A DNA stretch of 12,172 nt from Corynebacterium sp. (GTDB lineage: Bacteria; Actinomycetota; Actinomycetes; Mycobacteriales; Mycobacteriaceae): positions 1-12,172 of the forward strand of contig JAKDIS010000080.1 of NCBI GenBank assembly GCA_030450335.1. Direction: 5' to 3'. The notes under the pieces were generated by a model. That model was given only the letters and a program-made list of their open reading frames with translations. It searched no databases and was not told where the DNA came from. The translations under genes and the position numbers were made by a program. Below, piece after piece: positions 1 through 5,690 of the stretch; the stretch's first letter is position 1, and the number at the start of each line of letters is the position of its first letter.

Positions 1-356
1 CGCTCAGCCCGTCTCGACCTGCAGGCGACCGGGTTGTACGGGGCAAGTCCCGGGAAGCGGTGGCCTAGCGCCTCTGCTGCCCGGCGCAATCCCTGCATTT
101 CGGTCCGGTGACTGGCAGTGATCGGACCGAAATGCAGGGATTGCGCCGGGGACTCGGGACGAGCTGCTTCGGGCTACCCGGAGTCAGCGGGCGCAGCCTC
201 CATGGGCCGGTACGACGGAGCAATGGCGGCTCCGCGGCTCAGTAGCTCCCGAAGAGCTATCCGAGCCCCCTTCCTCTAGCTTGACCTGCTGCGGAGCGCC
301 GGTCCCGGACACACATTCTGTCGTTTAACCCGTGCCCCACCTGCGCGGGGTACGGG
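1..356. other. Gene-free left margin
   Basis: I find no convincing gene here. The forward frames from the left edge close at stops at 66-68, 109-111 and nearby, and the short peptides they encode are not recognisable; one of them could be the tail of a gene outside the window. The stretch contains the long inverted repeat at 80-150 and the hairpin at 326-359. Smaller self-complementary motifs lie at 215-233 (cggagc/gctccg) and 245-259 (agctc/gagct). No tRNA-like cloverleaf was seen. Confidence 0.5.
80..150. repeat. 28-bp perfect inverted repeat (long hairpin)
   Basis: Bases 80-107 are the exact reverse complement of bases 123-150, with a 15-base spacer at 108-122. In RNA the stem could extend by a G-U and a U-A pair, and the spacer itself contains act/agt, so almost the whole 71 bases can fold on itself. 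The arm reads cccggcgcaatccctgcatt and continues ttcggtccg. There is no T-tract after either arm, so it is not a textbook intrinsic terminator. It could be a mobile-element remnant, a bidirectional terminator or a protein-binding cruciform. The sequence does not decide which. Confidence 0.9.
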
Positions 357-359
357 TTA
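326..359 (-). terminator. Hairpin over the stop codon of the TrhA-like gene
   Basis: taacccgtgcccc (326-338) pairs with ggggtacgggtta (347-359) around an 8-base loop. One of the 13 pairs is a mismatch that can become a wobble pair in RNA. The right arm includes the TAA stop of the minus-strand gene (357-359). No U-run follows on the minus strand, as is common for actinobacterial hairpin terminators. Position at the end of the last gene of a minus-strand run supports a termination role; function is inferred. Confidence 0.5.
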
Positions 360-1055
360 TGCGGCGTTCAGCACGATCATCCAGATGGCGATGTGGTGCA
401 GGCCGGCGGCGATGATCGTGCCGGCGTGGAAGACCTCGTGGAAGCCGAACCAGTGTTCGCTGATCGTCGGCCACTTCAGCGCGTACCCCAGCGCGCCGAC
501 GCTGTAGATCACCCCGCCGAGGATGATGAGCACCAGCTCCGGTGCCGTGAGCCCGTGCCACAGGATGTTCATGCCGAACACGGCGATCCACCCGAGCACC
601 AGGTAGATCGTGACGGACAACCACCGCGGGTGGGTGATCCACAGGATGTTGACCGCCACCGCGGCGATCGCCGTGACCCAGCACAGCACCAGGAGTGGCA
701 CCCGGTTTCCCGGTGCGTCGGCGCCGAGGAAGATCGGCCCGTAGGTGCCGGCGATGAAGATGGCGATCATGGAGTGGTCGGCCCGCCGCCAGCCCTGCAC
801 CGAACCCTCGCTCTTCCAGGGCACGCGGTGGTACAGGGCGGAGACCCCGAGCATGCCGGCGAGGCAGAGCGCGTAGACGGCGGTGGCCACGGCCAGCCAG
901 GAGAACCCGGTGGTGGCGAACGCCAGGACGGTGAGGCTGGTGCCGGTGCCGAGGAAGAACCAGAACGCGAACAGGTGCAGGTAGCCGCGCAGCACGGGCC
1001 GCGGCCCGCGGTAGAACACGGTGCGCCGGGTGGGGGTACCGGGGTCGGTGGTCAT
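357..1055 (-). CDS. trhA: Hemolysin III / TrhA-type PAQR membrane protein
   Basis: A 232-residue integral membrane protein of the hemolysin III/PAQR family, whose bacterial members are linked to membrane fluidity homeostasis rather than true haemolysis. About seven hydrophobic segments run from residue 24 to 230. Family motifs are visible: SALYH (72-76), RADHSMIAIFIAGTYGP (91-107), and FHEVFH (205-210) followed by HH at 220-221. H76, H206 and H210 match the three metal-binding histidines known in adiponectin receptors. The frame stays open to 1109, but ATG at 1055 is chosen because GAGGGG sits about six bases upstream and the protein then starts just before the first membrane segment. It follows the acyltransferase gene with a 10-base gap, so the two are probably co-transcribed. 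The family assignment is strong; the biochemical activity of such proteins is not settled. Confidence 0.9.
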   Translation of the reverse strand: MTTDPGTPTRRTVFYRGPRPVLRGYLHLFAFWFFLGTGTSLTVLAFATTGFSWLAVATAVYALCLAGMLGVSALYHRVPWKSEGSVQGWRRADHSMIAIFIAGTYGPIFLGADAPGNRVPLLVLCWVTAIAAVAVNILWITHPRWLSVTIYLVLGWIAVFGMNILWHGLTAPELVLIILGGVIYSVGALGYALKWPTISEHWFGFHEVFHAGTIIAAGLHHIAIWMIVLNAA

Positions 1056-1065
1056 GACACGCCCC

Positions 1066-1665
1066 TCACACCGCACCTGGCCCGCTGCCCGGCTCGCGAC
1101 CCGGCTCATGACGAAGCCGCGGCTCGACCCGGGAGGCGGGGATGAACCCGGACTTGTCGCGGTAGAACTCGCGGATCCTCGCCATGTCGGCGGCGACGTC
1201 GCCGGTGACCTCGAAGGTGGGGCCGAGGCCGGTGGTCATGGTGGGACGGTCCACGTAGCCGAGCGTGAGCGGCAGGCCGGTCTGCTCGGCGAGGCGGTAG
1301 AAGCCGGACTTCCAGTACTCGTGCGCACCGCGGGTGCCGTCCGGCGTGATGACGATGGCCAGGCCCTTGTCGTCGTTGAGCTGGGAGACCAGGTCCCCCA
1401 CGACCTCGCCGGGGGACTCCCGGTCGACGGCGATCCCCCCGAGCGCGCGCATCACCGGGCCCCGCAAGCCGTGGAAGAGGCTGGTCTTGCCCAGCCACCG
1501 CATCCTGATCCCCAGCTTCCACGCGATGGCGAGCATGAGGATGAAGTCCCAGTTGGACGTGTGCGGTGCGCCGATGAGGATCGTTGGACGCTGAGGCGCG
1601 GGCTGGGGTGCCAGCCGCCACCTGCTGACGAACCAAAACGCACTGGCGATGAGGCGTTTTATCAT
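1066..1665 (-). CDS. PlsC-family 1-acylglycerol-phosphate acyltransferase
   Basis: A 199-residue small member of the lysophospholipid acyltransferase (PlsC/AGPAT) superfamily. The catalytic HX4D box is APHTSNWD (33-40, H35 and D40), and TPDGTRG (107-113) replaces the usual FPEGTR motif of block III. One short hydrophobic stretch lies at about 42-52, and residues 5-14 are also hydrophobic; the enzyme should act at the inner face of the membrane. The Arg/Pro/Gly-rich tail (180-199) is probably disordered. The ATG at 1665 lacks a Shine-Dalgarno sequence but lies six bases after a TAATAT box, suggesting a leaderless message. The gene runs directly into the TrhA-like gene. The acyl acceptor is unknown: this short APHTSNWD subgroup is not clearly phosphatidate-forming, so only the acyltransferase class is firm. 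Confidence 0.85.
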   Translation of the reverse strand: MIKRLIASAFWFVSRWRLAPQPAPQRPTILIGAPHTSNWDFILMLAIAWKLGIRMRWLGKTSLFHGLRGPVMRALGGIAVDRESPGEVVGDLVSQLNDDKGLAIVITPDGTRGAHEYWKSGFYRLAEQTGLPLTLGYVDRPTMTTGLGPTFEVTGDVAADMARIREFYRDKSGFIPASRVEPRLRHEPGREPGSGPGAV

Positions 1666-1671
1666 TGGCCC

Positions 1672-1677
1672 ATATTA
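1672..1677 (-). promoter_or_regulatory. Candidate -10 box for a leaderless acyltransferase transcript
   Basis: On the minus strand TAATAT is followed by six bases and then the ATG at 1665. That puts the expected transcription start at or next to the start codon, and no Shine-Dalgarno sequence is visible. The surrounding DNA is very GC-rich, so this A/T hexamer stands out. No good -35 hexamer was found. Confidence 0.4.
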
Positions 1678-1690
1678 CAACGACAGCGGC

Positions 1691-1712
1691 GTGGAGACGG
1701 GGTGGAGACGGG
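1691..1712. repeat. Two 11-bp direct repeats in the acyltransferase-tetR gap
   Basis: gtggagacggg occurs twice head to tail (1691-1701 and 1702-1712). Between it and the tetR stop, bases 1713-1755 are rich in ggcc and ggggcc blocks that could form weak GC hairpins after the tetR gene. No T-run follows, so I do not call a terminator. The rest of the 105-base gap (1666-1770) shows only the -10 box listed separately. Confidence 0.6.
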
Positions 1713-1770
1713 GCTACCAGGGGGCCTCCAGGTGGCCTTCAGGGGCCCTCCAGCAGCTCCCCGGCGACGC

Positions 1771-2361
1771 CTACGCCGCGTCCAGCAGATCGCGCGCGGT
1801 GCCCACCGCGGTGACGGCGGCGTCCGGGGAGACCCGGACGAGCACGGACGCGGAGATCACCAGCCCGGTGCAGGCGTCGGCCAGGGTCTCCTGGCGGGCC
1901 GGTTCCAGCTGCGGCCGGGCGGCGCGGATGCCGCGCAGGTAGGCGGCGCGCAGTTCGGCGCGGTAGTCGTCGACGACGCGGGCCATCGTCGCGTCCCTGC
2001 CGATGGGGGCGGTGGCGGCGTTGAGGATGAGGCACCCATCAGAACCATCAGCCGCGCTGGCGGCGTCCTGCGCGCCGAAGGCGTCCTTGAGCATGTCGAG
2101 GTAGCGCCCGAAGGCGTCCGGAGCGACGGTTTCGCCGGTCAGCGGGGTGAGGCTGGGGCGGATGACCTCGTCGAGGTAGTTGGTCACGGCGGCGTCGAAC
2201 AGGCCGCGTTTGGAGCCGAAGGCGTGGTAGATGCTGGAGCGGCCCAGGCCGGTGGCGCGTTCGAGTTCGGGGAGCGGGGCGTTGTCGAAGCCGTGGCGCC
2301 AGAAGACCGCGCGCGCGTCGCGCACGGCGGTCTCGGTGCTGAATGTCTGTGGGCGTCCCAT
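1771..2361 (-). CDS. TetR-family transcriptional regulator
   Basis: A 196-residue TetR-type repressor. The N-terminal helix-turn-helix covers about residues 8-55, with LPELERATGLGRSSIYHAFG (30-49) and the following SKRGLF as the recognition part. The rest is a helical ligand-binding and dimerisation domain, of a length normal for the family. A GCLILNA motif at 109-115 places a cysteine (C110) at a position often conserved in one TetR branch. ATG at 2361 has GAGG about seven bases upstream. The gene is divergent from the oxidoreductase-hydrolase operon, and the 137-base gap contains a strong palindrome overlapping both candidate promoters. Repression of itself and of that operon is therefore the simplest reading. 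The inducer is unknown; an electrophile or carbonyl compound would fit the neighbouring reductase. Confidence 0.93.
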   Translation of the reverse strand: MGRPQTFSTETAVRDARAVFWRHGFDNAPLPELERATGLGRSSIYHAFGSKRGLFDAAVTNYLDEVIRPSLTPLTGETVAPDAFGRYLDMLKDAFGAQDAASAADGSDGCLILNAATAPIGRDATMARVVDDYRAELRAAYLRGIRAARPQLEPARQETLADACTGLVISASVLVRVSPDAAVTAVGTARDLLDAA

Positions 2362-2387
2362 CGTCGGGCCTCGTCATCCTTCCGCAG

Positions 2388-2415
2388 TTGCGTACCGGTC
2401 GGTACAGTATATACT
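2388..2415 (+). promoter_or_regulatory. Candidate promoter for the oxidoreductase operon
   Basis: TTGCGT (2388-2393) and TATACT (2410-2415) are spaced 16 bases apart. The -10 matches the consensus at five of six positions and the -35 keeps TTG. The -10 lies inside the palindromic operator, so repressor binding should block it. The predicted start near 2422 gives a leader of roughly 75 bases. Confidence 0.45.
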
Positions 2416-2426
2416 GTACTGGCCGG
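2395..2426. promoter_or_regulatory. Palindromic operator, probable TetR binding site
   Basis: gtacagtatatactgtac (2402-2419) is an 18-bp perfect palindrome. Skipping the mismatched pairs 2401/2420 and 2399/2422, symmetry continues to 2395-2426. It sits midway between the divergent tetR gene and the oxidoreductase operon. Size and symmetry suit two TetR-family dimer half-sites. That this regulator binds here is an inference from position. Confidence 0.75.
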
Positions 2427-2433
2427 ACTAAAA
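2406..2433 (-). promoter_or_regulatory. Candidate tetR promoter
   Basis: Because the core is palindromic, TATACT also reads on the minus strand (2411-2406). A poor -35, TTTTAG (2433-2428), lies 16 bases upstream. The two divergent promoters would then overlap on the same operator, giving autoregulation. This is weaker than the plus-strand promoter. Confidence 0.3.
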
Positions 2434-2498
2434 CTCTGGCCGGGCTCCACATGACACCACCGGACCCGCCGCCACCAGCGTACCGAACCAGGAGAACC

Positions 2499-3536
2499 AT
2501 GCCGCAGGCAACAAGCACCCAGATCCAGTTGGTCCACCGACCGACCGGCTGGCCCACGCACGACGACTTCCGCACCGTCACCGTCACCTACCCCGACCCC
2601 GCCCCCGGCGAGGTCCGCGTCGCCAACGAGTTCGTCTCCGTCGACCCCTACATGCGCGGCCGGATGAACGAGGGCCGCAGCTACGTCCCGCCCTTCGCAC
2701 TCGGCGAGACCACCACCGGCGGCGCCGTCGGACGCGTCACCGCCTCGGCGTCCGACGCCCTGCCCGTCGGCACCGCGGTGCTCCACGAGCACGGGTGGAC
2801 GGACGTCATCCAGGACGACGCGGCCACGTTCCGGCCCGTCCCCGACATCCCCGGCGCGCCGCTCTCCGCCCACCTGCACATCCTCGGCCTCACCGGGCTG
2901 ACCGCCTACGTGGGTCTGACCCGGATCGCGTGGATGAAGCCGGGCGACACCGTCTTCGTCTCCGGGGCGGCCGGGGCCGTGGGCACCGCCGTCGGCCAGA
3001 TCGCGCGCCTGCTCGGCGCCGGACGCGTCATCGGCTCCGCCGGCACCGACGCGAAGGTCGACCTGCTGACCGGGAGGTACGGCTACGACGCCGCGCTGAA
3101 CTACCGCGACGCCCCCGTCCGCGAGCAGCTCCCCGCGCTCGCGCCGGACGGGGTGGACGTGTTCTTCGACAACGTCGGCGGCGACCACCTCGAGGCCGCG
3201 CTCGACGTGATGAACGACGCCGGACGCCTCGCCCTGTGCGGCGCGATCACCGGCTACAACACCACCGACCGCGTACCCGGCCCCGACAACCTGCAGAACA
3301 TCATCACCCGCGGCCTCACCGTCGGCGGGTTCACCGTGGGCGCCCACCTCGACCTGGTCGAGGAGTTCACCACGCGCATGGCCGGCTGGATCGGCTCCGG
3401 CGAGATCGTGTGGGACGAGACCGTCGTCGACGGCATCGGCGACACCGTCGACGCCTTCCTCGACATGATGCGCGGCGCCAACACCGGAAAGATGCTCGTC
3501 AACGTCCAGAACACCCGAAACGGAGAAGCAGCATGA
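2499..3536 (+). CDS. NADP-dependent oxidoreductase, CurA/LTB4-dehydrogenase type
   Basis: A 345-residue zinc-independent medium-chain reductase/dehydrogenase. Known relatives reduce the C=C bond of enones (curcumin reductase CurA, leukotriene B4 12-hydroxydehydrogenase, plant alkenal reductases) with NADPH. The GroES-like N-terminal half carries VDPYMRGRM (48-56), typical of this branch. The Rossmann half has VSGAAGAVGTAVGQIA (154-169) for nucleotide binding and VFFDNVGGDHLEAAL (221-235). The zinc-ligand pattern of alcohol dehydrogenases is absent. The frame extends upstream to 2343, but the ATG at 2499 has AGGAG four bases before it and leaves the operator outside the gene. Its stop overlaps the next start (ATGA), so the hydrolase is translationally coupled. 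The natural substrate is unknown; detoxification of reactive carbonyls is an inference. Confidence 0.92.
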   Translation: MPQATSTQIQLVHRPTGWPTHDDFRTVTVTYPDPAPGEVRVANEFVSVDPYMRGRMNEGRSYVPPFALGETTTGGAVGRVTASASDALPVGTAVLHEHGWTDVIQDDAATFRPVPDIPGAPLSAHLHILGLTGLTAYVGLTRIAWMKPGDTVFVSGAAGAVGTAVGQIARLLGAGRVIGSAGTDAKVDLLTGRYGYDAALNYRDAPVREQLPALAPDGVDVFFDNVGGDHLEAALDVMNDAGRLALCGAITGYNTTDRVPGPDNLQNIITRGLTVGGFTVGAHLDLVEEFTTRMAGWIGSGEIVWDETVVDGIGDTVDAFLDMMRGANTGKMLVNVQNTRNGEAA

Positions 3537-4147
3537 GCACCGACACCAATGCAGGACGCACCGCCGTCCTGGTCGTGGACCCCTACAACGACTTCCTCTC
3601 CGAGGGAGGCAAGGTCTGGCCGATGGTGCAGGACGTCGCCGAGGACGTCGGCCTCCTCGACAACCTGCGCACCCTCACCGACGCCGCGCGGCACCGCGAC
3701 GTCCCCGTCGTCTTCGTGCCCCACCGCCGCTGGACGCCGACGAACATGCACGACTGGCGGTTCGTGAACCCGAACCAGGCCGCCGCCCTGGAGATGAGGC
3801 TGTTCGAGGCCGGTGAATGGGGCGGCGAGTTCCACCCGGACTTCCGGCCCGGCGGGGACGACGTGGTCGTCGCCGAGCACTGGGCGCAGAACGGCTTCGC
3901 CAACACCGACCTGGACCTTCAGCTCAAGCAGCACGGGGTGACGCACGTGGTGCTCGTCGGCATGCTGGCCAACACCTGCATCGAGGCCACCGGGCGCTAC
4001 GCCATGGAGCTGGGCTACCACGTGACCCTCGTGCGCGACGCCACCGCGGCGTTCACCCCCGAGATGATGCACGCCGCCCACGAGCTCAACGGCCCGACCT
4101 ACGCGCACCGCATCGCCACGACCGCGGAGGTGCTCGAGGGGCTCTGA
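3533..4147 (+). CDS. Isochorismatase-family cysteine hydrolase
   Basis: A 204-residue alpha/beta hydrolase of the isochorismatase/nicotinamidase fold. The acid is D16 in VVDPYNDF (14-21) and the nucleophile is C149 in ANTCIEATGRYA (146-157). The central EHWAQNGFANTDLDLQL (115-131) matches the family region that usually supplies the catalytic lysine, but the aligned position here looks like H116. ATG at 3533 overlaps the preceding stop by four bases, and GGAG lies seven bases upstream. Family members hydrolyse isochorismate, nicotinamide, carbamoyl compounds and others. This subgroup has no substrate I can name. Pairing with an enone reductase under a TetR gene suggests catabolism or detoxification rather than siderophore synthesis. 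Confidence 0.9.
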   Translation: MSTDTNAGRTAVLVVDPYNDFLSEGGKVWPMVQDVAEDVGLLDNLRTLTDAARHRDVPVVFVPHRRWTPTNMHDWRFVNPNQAAALEMRLFEAGEWGGEFHPDFRPGGDDVVVAEHWAQNGFANTDLDLQLKQHGVTHVVLVGMLANTCIEATGRYAMELGYHVTLVRDATAAFTPEMMHAAHELNGPTYAHRIATTAEVLEGL

Positions 4148-4163
4148 GTCTCCTTCCGCGCCA

Positions 4164-4207
4164 CGCTCCCCCGCCCTTTCCCCGGCGTACCCTCGGCGGG
4201 GAGAGCG
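4164..4207 (+). terminator. GC-rich hairpin after the oxidoreductase-hydrolase operon
   Basis: cgctcccccgcc (4164-4175) pairs with ggcggggagagcg (4195-4207), twelve base pairs with one bulged A at 4202 and a 19-base loop. It begins 16 bases after the hydrolase stop. No T-run follows. It could end the upstream operon, or act as a leader structure for the downstream decarboxylase, since a possible -10 box lies in its loop. Confidence 0.4.
4188..4193 (+). promoter_or_regulatory. Candidate -10 box upstream of gadB
   Basis: TACCCT in the context ggcgTACCCTcggcgg fits the loose TAnnnT -10 pattern of high-GC corynebacterial promoters. It would give a leader of about 40 bases to the ATG at 4240. No -35 is evident. 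A similar ggcgTAGCGTcgtggc occurs at 5649-5663 before the SbnA-like gene. Confidence 0.28.
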
Positions 4208-4239
4208 CAGGCCCCACCGCCAGGAAGGCAACCTCAGCC

Positions 4240-5637
4240 ATGACCCAGGACCGCCCGCAGGTCGAACTCAACCCGCTGTTCGCCCGTGTGGGCGAGACCA
4301 CCAGCTTCCCCCGGAACCGCATCCCGGAGTCCGAGTCCCTCCCCGAGACCGCCTACCAGGTAATCCACGACGAGGCCATGCTGGACGGCAACGCCCGGAT
4401 GAACCTGGCCACCTTCGTGGGTACGTGGATGGACGACTACGCCGACCGTCTCTACCGCGAGGCCTTCGACAAGAACATGGTCGACAAGGACGAGTACCCC
4501 GCCACCGCGGACATCGAGGAACGCTGCTGGCGCATGATCGCCGCCCTGTGGAACGCACCCGACCCAGACGGCACGGGCAGTGCAGACGGTACGGGCGGGG
4601 CCGTCGGCACCTCGACGATGGGCTCGTCCGAGGCCTGCATGCTGGGCGGACTGGCGTTGAAACGCCGCTGGCAGCACCGCCGCCGCGCCGCCGGCGCGTC
4701 CACCGCACGTCCGAACCTGGTGATGTCCTCGGCGGTGCAGGTGTGCTGGGAGAAGTTCTGCAACTTCTTCGACGTCGAACCGCGCTACGTGCCGATCAGC
4801 GAGGAGCACAAGGTCCTCGACGGTCACGACCTGGAACGGTACGTCGACGAGGACACCATCGGTGTGGTGGCGATCCTGGGGGTGACCTACACGGGCATGT
4901 ACGAGCCGGTGGCCGACATCGCCGCCGCACTCGACAGGATCGAGTCGGACACCGGCCTGGACGTGCGCATCCACGTGGACGCCGCGTCCGGCGGCATGAT
5001 CGCCCCGTTCCTGCAGCCGGAGATGGAGTGGGACTTCCGGCTGCCGCGGGTGGCGTCGATCAACGTGTCCGGCCACAAGTACGGGTTGGTCTACCCCGGG
5101 CTCGGGTGGGTCGTGTGGCGCCGGGCCGAGGACCTTCCGGAGGACCTGGTCTCCCGGGTGAGCTACCTCGGCGGGGACATGCCGACCTTCGCGCTGAACT
5201 TCTCCCGCCCCGGCGCGCAGGTGCTGCTGCAGTACTACCTGTTCCTGCAGCTCGGGATGGACGGGTACCGGCGGGTCCAGCAGAACACCATCGACGTGGC
5301 CCGGTACCTGGCCCGGGAGATCGGGGCGATGCCGGAGTTCGACCTGTGGAACGACGCGCAGGACGTCCCGGTGTTCGCCTGGCGCCTCGCGGGCGCCGCC
5401 GCACGCGGCTGGACGCTCTACGACCTCTCCGACCGGCTGCGGATGAAGGGCTGGCAGGTGCCCGCCTACCCGATGCCCGACGACCTCTCCGACGTCACCG
5501 TCCAACGCATCGTGGTGCGCAACGGCATGAGCCGCGACCTGGCGTCCTTCCTGGTGCGTGACCTGCGTGCCTGCGTCGACCACCTCAATGCCGCGGACCC
5601 TGCCGCCGGGCAGTCGCATCCGGGCTTCCACCACTGA
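4240..5637 (+). CDS. gadB: Glutamate decarboxylase (PLP fold type I)
   Basis: A 465-residue GadB-type decarboxylase, close to the 466 residues of the E. coli enzyme; it converts L-glutamate to GABA and CO2. Visible motifs are TMGSSEACMLGG (126-137), IHVDAASGGMIAPF (244-257) with D247 for the PLP ring nitrogen, and INVSGHKYGLVYPGLGW (274-290), where K280 should hold PLP. A Gly-rich stretch, DGTGSADGTGG (110-120), lies where most homologues have a short loop, and its DNA shows an 18-base duplication. The tail ends in ...HPGFHH, reminiscent of the C-terminal histidine that closes the E. coli active site at neutral pH. ATG at 4240 is preceded by AGGAAGG at a rather long 11 bases. No glutamate/GABA antiporter lies in the window. 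The SbnA-like gene follows after 53 bases, so it may belong to the same pathway rather than to acid resistance. Confidence 0.93.
   Translation: MTQDRPQVELNPLFARVGETTSFPRNRIPESESLPETAYQVIHDEAMLDGNARMNLATFVGTWMDDYADRLYREAFDKNMVDKDEYPATADIEERCWRMIAALWNAPDPDGTGSADGTGGAVGTSTMGSSEACMLGGLALKRRWQHRRRAAGASTARPNLVMSSAVQVCWEKFCNFFDVEPRYVPISEEHKVLDGHDLERYVDEDTIGVVAILGVTYTGMYEPVADIAAALDRIESDTGLDVRIHVDAASGGMIAPFLQPEMEWDFRLPRVASINVSGHKYGLVYPGLGWVVWRRAEDLPEDLVSRVSYLGGDMPTFALNFSRPGAQVLLQYYLFLQLGMDGYRRVQQNTIDVARYLAREIGAMPEFDLWNDAQDVPVFAWRLAGAAARGWTLYDLSDRLRMKGWQVPAYPMPDDLSDVTVQRIVVRNGMSRDLASFLVRDLRACVDHLNAADPAAGQSHPGFHH
4565..4596 (+). repeat. 18-base duplication inside gadB
   Basis: cagacggcacgggc (4565-4578) recurs as cagacggtacgggc (4583-4596), a 14-base match with one difference and an 18-base period, so the frame is kept. 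It encodes the DGTGsaDGTG insertion before the TMGSSEACMLGG substrate loop. Confidence 0.7.
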
Positions 5638-5650
5638 GCCGGTCCGCGGC
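5590..5650 (+). other. Nested inverted repeats spanning the gadB stop
   Basis: gccgcggacc (5590-5599) is perfectly complementary to ggtccgcggc (5641-5650). Inside lies a second hairpin, ctgcc (5600-5604) with ggcag (5609-5613). The structure covers the end of gadB and ends 40 bases before the SbnA-like start. It could reduce read-through or stabilise the gadB message; neither is shown. Confidence 0.4.
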
Positions 5651-5690
5651 GTAGCGTCGTGGCAACTGACCGTCGACGAAAGGTCTCCCC

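Noticed and set aside
1021..2454. 477-residue plus-strand frame across the acyltransferase and tetR
   Set aside because: It overlaps two well-supported minus-strand genes and has no recognisable domain.
2184..3347. 387-residue minus-strand frame across the operator and the reductase gene
   Set aside because: It runs through the tetR promoter region and has shadow composition; the genes on both sides are unambiguous.
3533..4147. Isochorismatase as part of a catecholate siderophore pathway
   Set aside because: There are no EntA, EntE or carrier-domain genes, and it is coupled to an enone-type reductase under a TetR regulator.
4148..4239. Zinc or iron regulator (Zur, DtxR) box upstream of gadB or the SbnA-like gene
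   Set aside because: I looked for AT-rich palindromes of those types at both gaps and saw none, so metal control cannot be claimed from sequence.
4234..5634. 466-residue open frame antisense to gadB
   Set aside because: It mirrors gadB almost end to end, its product is Val/Gly/His/Arg-rich without any family motif, and gadB has all catalytic residues. It is a high-GC shadow.
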